DNA of 64,000 bases, from NCBI GenBank assembly GCA_937870825.1, contig CALMZO010000226.1, positions 1-64,000 on the forward strand, written 5' to 3'. Within the stretch, counting starts at the first letter, position 1. Each line of letters starts with the position of its first letter. This document shows, in pieces, positions 1-7,027 of this stretch. Origin of the DNA: an uncultured Chloroflexota bacterium. Its GTDB lineage: Bacteria > Chloroflexota > Anaerolineae > UBA4142 > SHND01. Below the pieces are notes generated by a model. The model ran no database searches. It was not told where the DNA came from and saw nothing but the letters and a program-made list of their open reading frames with translations. The position numbers and the translations under genes are program-made.

Positions 1-832
1 ACTTGTCATCGCGGAAACTCTGTTCAATATGCATGCGTTTCAGATAGTGTTTCAAGTGGGCGTGACACGGATGTAAGTTCGTGATGACGGCACAGAGTTC
101 GGCAGGATGTTTTGGTGTTGCTTTGGTCCAAGTGACCATCAGGTTGCAGGTAAATTGTTTGGTTTGGGTCAAACGCACCGTCTTAAAATAGCGTGCCTGT
201 CCCGGGACCACGCCCAAGTGCTGGATGCTGACGCAACACCCATCGGGCAAGGTGACGTAGGTATTGTTCGCCACGCGAATCAGATAGTTCCAGCCCAATT
301 CTAGGCATTTTTCTGCCCAATCGGTGTCGCGAAAGCCGCGATCCGCCAAGAAGGTGACAGACCTAGCCAATGCCAACAAGCGTGCGGTCCGTGCCAACAA
401 TTCAGCACACGCTTCCATCGGAACCAAACCTGCGCCTTGGCACACTAGCCAAGCCAGTGGCAAGGCCCGAAAACAATGGGAGAGCGAGAGCCGAAAAAAT
501 TGCAGGGCTTCGTGATTGACGACACAGCCGTCCAGAATGATAAAGACCGGTTTCCCTGCCCACGCCTGCAAGAGCGGTTGGATCAACGGTGCGTAGAACG
601 TCTCAACAGGGATAAATTTGTTCGCCAGCCAACGGCGGACTTGGGCAATCCGCCCGGCGGCTTGGGCGTCACTGGGGAGATGTTGGGCGATCTGACTCAA
701 ATGCACCGATTGTGCTTGGATCAGCCCAACTACGACCCAGACCCAATTCGCGATGCGGGTTAAACGCGCTTCTGGATGGGCGGCACGTAAGACTTCAAAC
801 AACCGCGCATATAATATGGAACTGCTGTTCAT
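1..832 (-). CDS. IS4-family transposase, 3' part cut by the window edge
   Basis: Reading leftward from ATG at 830-832 there is an uninterrupted frame of 277 codons to base 1, with no stop, so the gene continues outside the window. It encodes a DDE transposase for cut-and-paste movement of an insertion sequence. Candidate catalytic residues are Asp101 (IILDG), Asp164 (LADRGF) and Glu270. The spacing Y263-x2-R266-x3-E270-x6-K277 is an exact match to the YREK signature of IS4 transposases. A purine-rich AGAGAGG precedes the start. Plus-strand reading frames across this stretch are shadows. Family assignment rests on these motifs; the IS group within IS4 cannot be named. Confidence 0.88.
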   Translation of the reverse strand, partial: MNSSSILYARLFEVLRAAHPEARLTRIANWVWVVVGLIQAQSVHLSQIAQHLPSDAQAAGRIAQVRRWLANKFIPVETFYAPLIQPLLQAWAGKPVFIILDGCVVNHEALQFFRLSLSHCFRALPLAWLVCQGAGLVPMEACAELLARTARLLALARSVTFLADRGFRDTDWAEKCLELGWNYLIRVANNTYVTLPDGCCVSIQHLGVVPGQARYFKTVRLTQTKQFTCNLMVTWTKATPKHPAELCAVITNLHPCHAHLKHYLKRMHIEQSFRDDK

Positions 833-905
833 GGGAGACCTCTCTGGTTTGGTGTGATGACCGCACCAGATTGTGTCTCACCATGAGCAGTTTCGCAAAA
901 GTGTT
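1..905 (-). mobile_element. IS4-type insertion sequence, right-hand part only
   Basis: This is the transposase gene plus a short noncoding end. The left end lies outside the window, so terminal inverted repeats and the target duplication cannot be paired, and the boundary near 905 is a guess. It sits upstream of the membrane-protein array and hydrogenase genes and may have separated them from genes further left. Confidence 0.4.
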
Positions 906-1005
906 AGCTACTCAGACGCAAGGGCATCATCAAATAAGGTCGTTCAAACCTCGAAGGTTGCGGTAGAGAACATCGCGGAATCTTCAAGGTTTCGTACACA
1001 ACAAC

Positions 1006-1314
1006 ATGACCGAACAAGAATTTTTCAACTATTGGCTCATCGGTTTGGGCGTTGCCGCGCTCGTCGTCGTCATCGCCGCCGCGCTGCTGCTGACGGTTTT
1101 GTCCGCCGCGAAAAGCATCGAACGCGGCGCGCTCGTCGCGTTGGACGTTGTGAAAAAGATTGACGATAACACCGATATTTTGTGGCGGCTCGAAGACACC
1201 AACAACGTCGCGAACAAATTGAGTTCCGGTGCCGAAGCGATATTGAAGAATGCAGGCGCGGTCGCGGCGGCATTGCATGAAGCAGATGTGGTCCGAAGGA
1301 GAGTCAGCCAATGA
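1006..1314 (+). CDS. small single-helix membrane protein, paralogue 1 of 5
   Basis: This 102-residue protein of unknown function has an N-terminal transmembrane helix (about residues 10-32, very rich in Val/Ala/Leu). An amphipathic alpha-helical region follows, rich in Asn, Ala and Leu. It is the first of five consecutive genes with the same architecture and a shared loose pattern around a 'LEDTNNVANKL' segment (hydrophobic residue, acidic, Thr-Asn, then Ala-rich heptads). Its stop overlaps the next start by ATGA at 1311-1314, so the array is translated as one operon. Position just upstream of the hydrogenase large subunit suggests a membrane anchor or scaffold, but that is inference. It could also be an unrelated envelope protein. 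Confidence 0.7.
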   Translation: MTEQEFFNYWLIGLGVAALVVVIAAALLLTVLSAAKSIERGALVALDVVKKIDDNTDILWRLEDTNNVANKLSSGAEAILKNAGAVAAALHEADVVRRRVSQ

Positions 1315-1625
1315 CAACCGTTGAATTGTTGTGGCTCGTTTCGATTGTCATCCTGCTCGTGGTCACAGCCGTCGTCGGATTCTTGTTAAACAAGATTTTG
1401 CAAACGGCGACGAGCATTGACAACGTCGCGGGCAAAATTTGGACGCACGGCAAGATGGTCGCGGCAAACACGATTCATATTCCCATGCTGCGCGAAACGA
1501 ATCGGCTCGCGGCGGGAATTTTGGACACGGCGCTGAAAATCAACGCGGGCGCGGCGGCGATTGAACAACACGCGCAGGGCTGTCCCGGCTGCCCTCGCTG
1601 TGTGATGACGACGCGCTCCGGTTAA
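1311..1625 (+). CDS. small single-helix membrane protein, paralogue 2 of 5
   Basis: This 104-residue protein has an N-terminal transmembrane helix (residues 5-27) followed by an amphipathic helix containing 'IPMLRETNRLAAGIL', the clearest copy of the motif shared by the array. Unlike its siblings it ends in a Cys-rich segment (GCPGCPRC, three Cys within eight residues), which might bind metal or form disulfides. It overlaps the upstream gene by four bases, and the next gene begins 15 bases downstream behind a GGAGG ribosome-binding site. No known function. Confidence 0.72.
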   Translation: MTTVELLWLVSIVILLVVTAVVGFLLNKILQTATSIDNVAGKIWTHGKMVAANTIHIPMLRETNRLAAGILDTALKINAGAAAIEQHAQGCPGCPRCVMTTRSG

Positions 1626-1639
1626 AGCTTGGAGGACCT

Positions 1640-1939
1640 ATGATTGTTTTTCTCGCACTCTTTTCTGCGCTCGCCGTCGTCATTTTTTTCGCCGCCGTTC
1701 TGTATTTCGTACTGCAAATCGCGCGCACACTGGAAAGTATCGGCGGACGCGGCGACAGTTATCTTGCAAAACTGCGGCTCGGCTTGCGCGCCATCGAAGG
1801 CGAGACGAACCACATTCCCGTTCAAGTCACCAAACTGAACAACGGGCTCACGCAAATCGCGGGCGGCTTGAAAGCGGTGGACGACCATCTCGTGCGAACC
1901 ATTGACGCCGCGCTCAAGCAGAAGGACTATGCCAAATGA
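1640..1939 (+). CDS. small single-helix membrane protein, paralogue 3 of 5
   Basis: This 99-residue protein has residues 2-28 forming a strongly hydrophobic helix. The rest is a polar amphipathic helix with 'NHIPVQVTKLNNGLTQIAGGL', again resembling the shared IP-x-L-x-x-TN pattern. A good GGAGG ribosome-binding site precedes the ATG. The stop overlaps the next start (ATGA at 1936-1939). No signal-peptide cleavage site is evident, so the helix is probably a membrane anchor with the amphipathic part on one face of the membrane. Function unknown. Confidence 0.7.
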   Translation: MIVFLALFSALAVVIFFAAVLYFVLQIARTLESIGGRGDSYLAKLRLGLRAIEGETNHIPVQVTKLNNGLTQIAGGLKAVDDHLVRTIDAALKQKDYAK

Positions 1940-2253
1940 ACCTCGACGTGCCGGACATTGTGTACTGGATTTGGGGCATCACGCTCGCGCTGGCAATTTT
2001 TGTCATCGTCCCCGCCGCGCTCTATCTTTTGCATCGCACGCTGAACGCGGCGCGAATGATTGAACGCTATTTCGCCGAAATGCGCGACGCGGGCTTGGGC
2101 ATCGCGAAAAATACCGCCGCGATTCCCGCGCTCGACGAGACCATCAACGTCGCCACACAAATTTTGAACGTCGCGGGCGCCATTAACGAACATTCGGAAG
2201 CGATTGAACAAGTTTTCGTCACGCGCACGGGCGGAAACGGACGGGAGGGATGA
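1936..2253 (+). CDS. small single-helix membrane protein, paralogue 4 of 5
   Basis: This 105-residue protein has a transmembrane helix at about residues 10-33, then an amphipathic helix with 'AAIPALDETINVATQIL', aligned with paralogue 2 'HIPMLRETNRLAAGIL'. The C-terminus is Gly/Arg-rich. Four-base overlaps on both sides show tight translational coupling. The pattern suggests that the five proteins assemble with one another, as paralogous subunits often do, but this is inference from architecture only. Confidence 0.7.
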   Translation: MNLDVPDIVYWIWGITLALAIFVIVPAALYLLHRTLNAARMIERYFAEMRDAGLGIAKNTAAIPALDETINVATQILNVAGAINEHSEAIEQVFVTRTGGNGREG

Positions 2254-2537
2254 ATATGCCGATTCATCTCATTCTCACCTGCATTTCGCTCGCGGTCGTT
2301 CTTGCCGTGGTCCTCGCGCTGGTGATTTATCTGCTGCTCATCATCATTGCGCTCCGCAACGCCAGCCGCAACCTTTATCAACTCGCCGACGGTCTCGTCG
2401 CGATTGATAAAGATACGAAACCATTGGAAGGCAAACTTGGCACTATCAACGGCGCGCTCGTGCAATTGTTGAACGGCTTGTTGTCCGTGAATGCCCATCT
2501 CGCCAATATCGGAAAAATGCTCAAGCTGAGTCCGTAG
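2250..2537 (+). CDS. small single-helix membrane protein, paralogue 5 of 5
   Basis: This 95-residue protein closes the array. A long hydrophobic helix (about residues 6-33) precedes an amphipathic region with 'KLGTINGALVQLLNGLLSV', the weakest version of the shared motif. The start at 2250 overlaps the upstream stop; a second in-frame ATG lies two codons downstream at 2256. About 180 bases of noncoding, repeat-bearing sequence separate it from the hydrogenase large-subunit gene, so co-transcription with the hydrogenase is possible but not shown. Confidence 0.68.
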   Translation: MNMPIHLILTCISLAVVLAVVLALVIYLLLIIIALRNASRNLYQLADGLVAIDKDTKPLEGKLGTINGALVQLLNGLLSVNAHLANIGKMLKLSP

Positions 2538-2578
2538 ACAGTAATCAGTATTCAGGAATCAGTATTCAGTCTAAATAC

Positions 2579-2676
2579 TAGAGTTACTTCACAATTGCTC
2601 TAGCCGACTACGAGTAGTGTTAATCCCATACTTTTAGTACCAGAGATTGTTGTGCAGTAAGTGTCAAGTAACTCTA
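2579..2676. repeat. 98-bp inverted-repeat element, MITE-like
   Basis: The arms TAGAGTTACTT (2579-2589) and AAGTAACTCTA (2666-2676) are perfect 11-bp inverted repeats, extendable with one mismatch. They enclose an AT-richer core that codes for nothing. Upstream (2537-2570) are short direct repeats of the type ATCAGTATTCAG. The element lies between the membrane-protein array and the hydrogenase gene. Confidence 0.5.
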
Positions 2677-2715
2677 CTGAACAGGGATTCCTGGTTACCG
2701 ATTGCTTGAACCATA

Positions 2716-4590
2716 ATGTGTTTCAAAAATCTCCCCATCGAATTTGACGAAAAAGGACGCGCGCGTCTGATTGAAGGAGTGCGCGACCCGTACGCGTATC
2801 AAACAACCTCGTTGGCGGATAACGCCGACAAAGTGCAAGAACTGCTCGCGCGCAACGGCTTTATCAAAACGGTTGACTTTGATCCCGTGACGCGCGTTGC
2901 GGGCGCGCTTGCGTTCCACAGTGTCGTGGATTTGGAGAACCGCAAGGTGTTGGAAACCAATTCGATGGCGACGCTGTTTCGCGGCTATGAAGTCATTCTC
3001 AAAGGACGCGACCCGCGCGATGCCGCATTCATCAGCAGCCGCGCGTGCGGTGTGTGCGGCGGCGTTCATGCCACCACCTCTGCGCTCACGATGGAAATGG
3101 CATTTCCCGTCAAGCCGCCGCCGCTCGGCATCGCGGTACGCAATTTGATGCTCGCGCTCGAATTTTGGTACGACAATCCGCTGCATCTCTTTTTGCTCGC
3201 GGGTCCGGATTATTCTCAATCCATCGTGCAGACGACGAATGCCGGGGTTTGGGAACGCGCGCAGCGTACCGAAGCGCCGCACGCGCAAGTTCATGGCTAC
3301 AAGACCATCGGCGAAATCATGACCGACCTGAATCCGCTCACCGGCGCGCTGTATCTGGAAGGTTTGCAAATGACGCGCACCGCGCGCGAAGCGTACGTTG
3401 CGGTCGGCGGCAAGTATCCGCATCCCGAAACCGTCATTCCCGGCGGGATGAGTACGACTGTCACCATCACGACGTTCAACGAAATTTATTCGCGGCTCTC
3501 GCAGCTGTTTGACTATTGCAAAAAGACCGCGTTGATTTGGGATGACCTCGTGGAATTTTTCTATGATGTGAATCCCGAATACAAAAAAGTGGGCGCGCGT
3601 CCCGCGAATTTGATTGACCCCGGCATTTGGGATGACCCGTTCGCATACGATGCCTCGTACGAAAACTGCAACGAGTGGGGCGAACGGCGTTGGGCGACGC
3701 CGGGCGTCATCGTGAATGGCGAACTCGTGACGACGAAACTGCAGGCGCTGAACATCGGCATCGAAGAATTTATCGAACACTCGTATTATGACCAATGGGA
3801 CAACAAACGTTTTGATACCGACCCGTCGGGCAATCCGTTGAGTCCGTACCACATGTGGAACAAGGACACCAAGCCGCATCCGTCGGGACAAAATTGGCGC
3901 GAAAAGTATTCGTGGTCCACGTCGCCGCGTTGGGACCGCAAAGCGATGGAGTCGGAATGTGTGGCGCGTTTATGGACGACCGGAGTGGCAAAGGTAATTC
4001 CGCATCGCCGCTTTATCGAACCCACCGGGCATGGCGTGAAACTGCACGTGCCAATGAGCACGCTGCCCGCGATGGATTTGGAATGGCAAGTGCCGGCGGT
4101 GTGGAACGCGTTCGAGCGCAATCGCGGGCGCGCGTATCATCTCGTCTATACCACGTGCGTTGCCTTTGACAATTGGCTCATCGGATTCGACCTTTTGAAA
4201 AAAGGGCACACCGAAATTCACACCAAGTTTGAAGTGCCGCGCAAAGGGCTGCACATCGGCGCGGGCTTTTGGGGCGCGGGGCGCGGCTATCTCACCCACC
4301 ATGCGACGATTGACAACGGCGCGCTTTCCAATTATCAAATTCTCACGCCCTCGACGTGGAACGCGAGTCCGCGCGATCCGTGGGGCAATCCCGGTCCGTA
4401 CGAAGAAGCGGTCCTCAATACCCCCATCCTCGAAGAATTTTCCAGCCCCGAAAACTATAAAGGCGTTGACATTCTCCGTACCATTCGCTCCTTTGACCCG
4501 TGCATGCCCTGTACCACGCACATTCACGTTGACGGTACCGACCATGTCGTCTTGCGCGAAGTGAACACGTGCGCGTGTGGAATTGAATAA
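2716..4590 (+). CDS. [NiFe]-hydrogenase large (catalytic) subunit, group 1-like
   Basis: This 624-residue protein is the NiFe-active-site subunit that splits or forms H2. The L1 motif is RACGVCGGVHAT with Cys111, Cys114 and His118; the L2 motif is DPCMPCTTH with Cys596, Cys599 and His602. Together these are the four Ni ligands plus supporting residues. An upstream 'FDPVTRVAGALAFHS' motif is also typical. A 22-residue tail containing 'NTCACG' follows His602; in most families the segment after this His is removed by the maturation endopeptidase. Linkage to NifU/Rieske and Hyp genes resembles aerobic H2-oxidising clusters of the 1h type, but the subgroup is inference. The partner small subunit is not present in the window, which is unusual because the two are normally adjacent. 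Confidence 0.93.
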   Translation: MCFKNLPIEFDEKGRARLIEGVRDPYAYQTTSLADNADKVQELLARNGFIKTVDFDPVTRVAGALAFHSVVDLENRKVLETNSMATLFRGYEVILKGRDPRDAAFISSRACGVCGGVHATTSALTMEMAFPVKPPPLGIAVRNLMLALEFWYDNPLHLFLLAGPDYSQSIVQTTNAGVWERAQRTEAPHAQVHGYKTIGEIMTDLNPLTGALYLEGLQMTRTAREAYVAVGGKYPHPETVIPGGMSTTVTITTFNEIYSRLSQLFDYCKKTALIWDDLVEFFYDVNPEYKKVGARPANLIDPGIWDDPFAYDASYENCNEWGERRWATPGVIVNGELVTTKLQALNIGIEEFIEHSYYDQWDNKRFDTDPSGNPLSPYHMWNKDTKPHPSGQNWREKYSWSTSPRWDRKAMESECVARLWTTGVAKVIPHRRFIEPTGHGVKLHVPMSTLPAMDLEWQVPAVWNAFERNRGRAYHLVYTTCVAFDNWLIGFDLLKKGHTEIHTKFEVPRKGLHIGAGFWGAGRGYLTHHATIDNGALSNYQILTPSTWNASPRDPWGNPGPYEEAVLNTPILEEFSSPENYKGVDILRTIRSFDPCMPCTTHIHVDGTDHVVLREVNTCACGIE

Positions 4591-4597
4591 AAAATAA

Positions 4598-4660
4598 AGA
4601 ATAAGGGATGAAGGATGAGACACAACATAGAACTGCTCTCGTTCCTCATCCCTTGTTATT
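4598..4660. repeat. imperfect inverted repeat downstream of hydrogenase gene
   Basis: A purine-rich arm containing AATAAGGGATGA is mirrored by TCATCCCTTGTTATT, separated by about 30 bases. It has no clear T-tract and so is not a classic terminator. The end CTTGTTATTAG recurs at the end of the inverted repeat at 15606-15673, suggesting one dispersed element family. Confidence 0.45.
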
Positions 4661-4677
4661 AGTCGGCTGATACATCA

Positions 4678-5175
4678 ATGCGCGTCTTGATTGCGGGTGT
4701 GGGCTATCACAACCTGAGCGACCTTTCTTTTGGTCCGCACATGGTCAATGAATTGCGCGCGTTAGAGTGGCGCAACGGCGTCGAGATTGACGACTGGAGT
4801 TTCGGACCCATCGCCGTCACGCAGCGTTTGCAAGACCGTCCGGGTTATTATGACCGCATCATTTTTATTTCGGCAGTCCAGCGCGGGCGAGAGGCGGGCG
4901 CGCTGGGTGTATACTGTTGGAACGGCGCATTGCCGGACGCGGCAGAAATACAACGCCGTATCGGCGAAGCTGTGATGGGTGTCATTAGTCTGGACAATTT
5001 GTTGATAGTGACCACGCATTTTCGCGCGCTGCCCAAAGATGTGATTGTGATAGAAGTGGAACCGGAAAATTTGGAATTTGGCGAAGCGTTCACCCCGCGC
5101 GTGCAGGCAGCAATTCCCAAAGTGAGCGAGCTGGCGCGCGCATATGCTACGAGTGGCACGGACAGCAAAGCATGA
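4678..5175 (+). CDS. hydrogenase maturation endopeptidase-like protein, probably catalytically dead
   Basis: This 165-residue protein has the fold signature of HyaD/HycI peptidases: N-terminal 'RVLIAGVGYHNLSDLSFGP', central 'IIFISAVQRG', and C-terminal 'VEPENLEFGEAFTP', the last matching the usual 'PE-LEFG--L-P' segment. The acidic Ni-binding positions are changed: the first motif has Asp-Leu-Ser instead of Asp-Asp/Glu, and the second has Ser where Asp is expected. It lies 87 bases after the large subunit, and its stop overlaps the next start (ATGA at 5172-5175). A canonical endopeptidase follows two genes later, so this copy may act as a chaperone or assembly factor. That role is inference. 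Confidence 0.7.
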   Translation: MRVLIAGVGYHNLSDLSFGPHMVNELRALEWRNGVEIDDWSFGPIAVTQRLQDRPGYYDRIIFISAVQRGREAGALGVYCWNGALPDAAEIQRRIGEAVMGVISLDNLLIVTTHFRALPKDVIVIEVEPENLEFGEAFTPRVQAAIPKVSELARAYATSGTDSKA

Positions 5176-6107
5176 GTGACAAGCCAATTGAACTAGCGCC
5201 AGCCGACGCGCCGCTAACGATACAGGAATTTCAAGACACGCTCGCGCGCCTCGACGCGCTTGTGCGCGAATTTGATGCCCTGCCGTTTCCCGAAGTGCGC
5301 GACCAGGTGTTCGAAATGCTCCAAGTCATTGACACGATTCATCGCCTCAGTTTGGGACAATTGTTGGAATCCATTCATCAGCAGGGACACATTGACGTTG
5401 TGCTGCGCGCCGCCCACGACCCTATCATCAACACCCTGCTTCAGTTGTACGATTTTCTGCCCACCGATGACCGCACCCAAGTGGAAACCGCACTGGAACA
5501 AATTCGTCCGTACATTCATTCGCACGGCGGCGCGGTCGAGGTCCTGGACGTTGTTGAAGGAATTGTTCATCTCAAACTGACCGGACACTGTTACGGCTGC
5601 GCGGGTTCGACGCAAACCTTGACGCGCGGAATTGAAGCCGTACTGCGCGAAGCGTACCTCGCCTTTCGCGGCATCGAGGTTCACGACGCCGCACCGCAAA
5701 TCACGCACGCGGCACCGGGGTTTATCGCCCTCGACGAAATACCCACATTAAAGCCGCGCGAACTGCGCCGTCCCGTCTTTCAAGACATTGCGCCCGCACA
5801 AGAATTATTGCCAAATACATTTCAGGTGTTTGACGTGGACGGCGTGCGCGCACTCGTCGCCAACATTGGCGGAGAATTTTTTGCCGTGCGAAATCGTTGC
5901 CCCGGCAGCGCCGCGCCGCTCGACCTCGGCAGTTTCCAACCGCCGATTATTGTTTGCCCCTGGCACAACGAAGCGTTCGACCTTCGCACGGGCAAACGCA
6001 GCGACGGCGAAGCGGGTCCGAATTTACAAGTGCTGCCCGTCGCAGTGCGCGAGGGCATGATTCAAATCGCAGTGAACACCACTGCCGATGCACCAATCGC
6101 CGCATGA
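5172..6107 (+). CDS. NifU-C / Rieske fusion protein with an altered Rieske motif
   Basis: This 311-residue protein has three parts. An N-terminal helical region (1-95) has no recognised domain. A NifU C-terminal-like domain (about 100-170) has the Fe-S scaffold pair Cys140-x2-Cys143 (GHCYGCAGS). A Rieske domain (about 205-300) is expected to hold a 2Fe-2S cluster with motifs C-x-H and C-x2-H. The second motif is intact (Cys262-PW-His265), but the first reads Cys243-Pro-Gly245, so one His ligand is missing. Fusions or pairs of NifU and Rieske proteins are familiar in aerobic H2-uptake clusters, where electron transfer or cluster delivery is supposed. The stop overlaps the next ATG at 6104. Confidence 0.85.
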   Translation: MSDKPIELAPADAPLTIQEFQDTLARLDALVREFDALPFPEVRDQVFEMLQVIDTIHRLSLGQLLESIHQQGHIDVVLRAAHDPIINTLLQLYDFLPTDDRTQVETALEQIRPYIHSHGGAVEVLDVVEGIVHLKLTGHCYGCAGSTQTLTRGIEAVLREAYLAFRGIEVHDAAPQITHAAPGFIALDEIPTLKPRELRRPVFQDIAPAQELLPNTFQVFDVDGVRALVANIGGEFFAVRNRCPGSAAPLDLGSFQPPIIVCPWHNEAFDLRTGKRSDGEAGPNLQVLPVAVREGMIQIAVNTTADAPIAA

Positions 6108-6616
6108 AGAACATGTTGATTGCAGGGATGGGCAATGTGCTGCGGCGCGATGACGGTTTCGGCGTCGAAATCGCGAAACGGCTCATGGCGGAAAATCATT
6201 TCCCGTCGAACGTCAAAATCATCGAAGTTGGCATCGGCGGCATTCATCTTGTTCAGGAATTGATGCACGGTTACGACGCGTTGATTGTCGTTGATGCGCT
6301 CGAACGCGGCAGTGCGCCCGGTACCCTGCACGTCTTGGAAGCGAACGTACCGAATCTAAAAGAATGGGACGCGGACACGCGCGGCGATTTTCTGGCGGAC
6401 ATGCACTATACAACGCCGGGCAAAGCAATGATTTTGTCCAAAGCATTGGACGTACTGCCGCCGTGCGTCTATCTCGTCGGTGTGCAGCCGCTCGACGCAA
6501 GCGAACTCGGCATCGGTTTGAGCGAACCCGTCGCCCGCGCGATTCCGCAAACCCTGCGCGCCGTCGAACGTATCGTGCAGCAGATTGAATGGCAGGAGCA
6601 CGTGTATGAGCAGTAA
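6104..6616 (+). CDS. hydrogenase maturation endopeptidase (HyaD/HycI family)
   Basis: This 170-residue protein cuts the C-terminal extension of the NiFe large subunit after nickel insertion. It has the canonical motif GMGNVLRRDDGFG (residues 8-20), a second acidic position at Asp64 (VVDALE) and a His at 101 (DMHYTTP), matching the three metal-contact sites of the family. The start at 6104 is chosen because it gives the family N-terminus MLIAGMGN and overlaps the previous stop. It overlaps the next gene by 11 bases. It is presumably the working protease for the large subunit encoded at 2716, since the paralogue at 4678 lacks key residues. Confidence 0.9.
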   Translation: MKNMLIAGMGNVLRRDDGFGVEIAKRLMAENHFPSNVKIIEVGIGGIHLVQELMHGYDALIVVDALERGSAPGTLHVLEANVPNLKEWDADTRGDFLADMHYTTPGKAMILSKALDVLPPCVYLVGVQPLDASELGIGLSEPVARAIPQTLRAVERIVQQIEWQEHVYEQ

Positions 6617-7007
6617 TTCGCGTGACGGAAACGGCAACGGCAATGGATATTCCGCGCTGGACGCGATTTTTTGGCGCGACGAAATTTTGCAGGTCATGTT
6701 TTGGATGCGGGGTGAAGGATTGGGCGATTCTTGCACCGCCGAAGCATTGGCATCGTTCCTAAACACGAACGCAACCGCGTTGCGCGCGCACCTTCAAGAG
6801 ATGGTCCGCGAAAAATATCTCAAGCGCAAAGGTGACGAATACATGTTGACGGAACATGGACGCATGGAGGGCGGCAGATTGTTCATGCAAGAATTTTCAG
6901 GGCTTACGAATCAAGCGCACGGCGAATGCAACAATCCGAATTGCGCCTGCAAAACACAAGGACCTGCCGCGTGTGCGTCACGCACGCACGTTCACGCGGA
7001 CAAGTGA
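6606..7007 (+). CDS. winged-helix protein with Cys/His-rich C-terminal tail
   Basis: This 133-residue protein has a low-complexity Gly/Asn leader, then a winged-helix-like region (about 20-95) with 'TAEALASFLNTNATALRAHLQEMVREKYLKRK' character (helix-turn-helix followed by a wing). Its tail is HGECNNPNCAC...CASRTHVH, holding five Cys and three His. The tail could bind nickel, zinc or an Fe-S cluster. The start is taken at 6606 within the end of the protease gene. Proteins of this kind occur beside group 1h-type hydrogenases, but no function is established; it might be a regulator or a metallochaperone. The next gene begins 20 bases downstream. Confidence 0.72.
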   Translation: MSSNSRDGNGNGNGYSALDAIFWRDEILQVMFWMRGEGLGDSCTAEALASFLNTNATALRAHLQEMVREKYLKRKGDEYMLTEHGRMEGGRLFMQEFSGLTNQAHGECNNPNCACKTQGPAACASRTHVHADK

Positions 7008-7027
7008 GACGTGGAACGCAAAGAGAA

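Noticed and set aside
107-966. Plus-strand frames of 60-95 codons at the left edge
   Set aside because: They are shadows of the IS4-type transposase, which reads open on the minus strand with DDE and YREK residues.
904-1317. A 137-codon minus-strand frame opposite the first membrane-protein gene
   Set aside because: It is antisense to a gene with a clear membrane-helix pattern and ATGA coupling; its own product is Arg/His-rich without any motif.
2695-3891. A 398-codon minus-strand frame opposite the hydrogenase gene, and similar long antisense frames elsewhere
   Set aside because: Long antisense frames arise from codon bias in GC-rich genes; the products are Arg/His-rich and motif-free.
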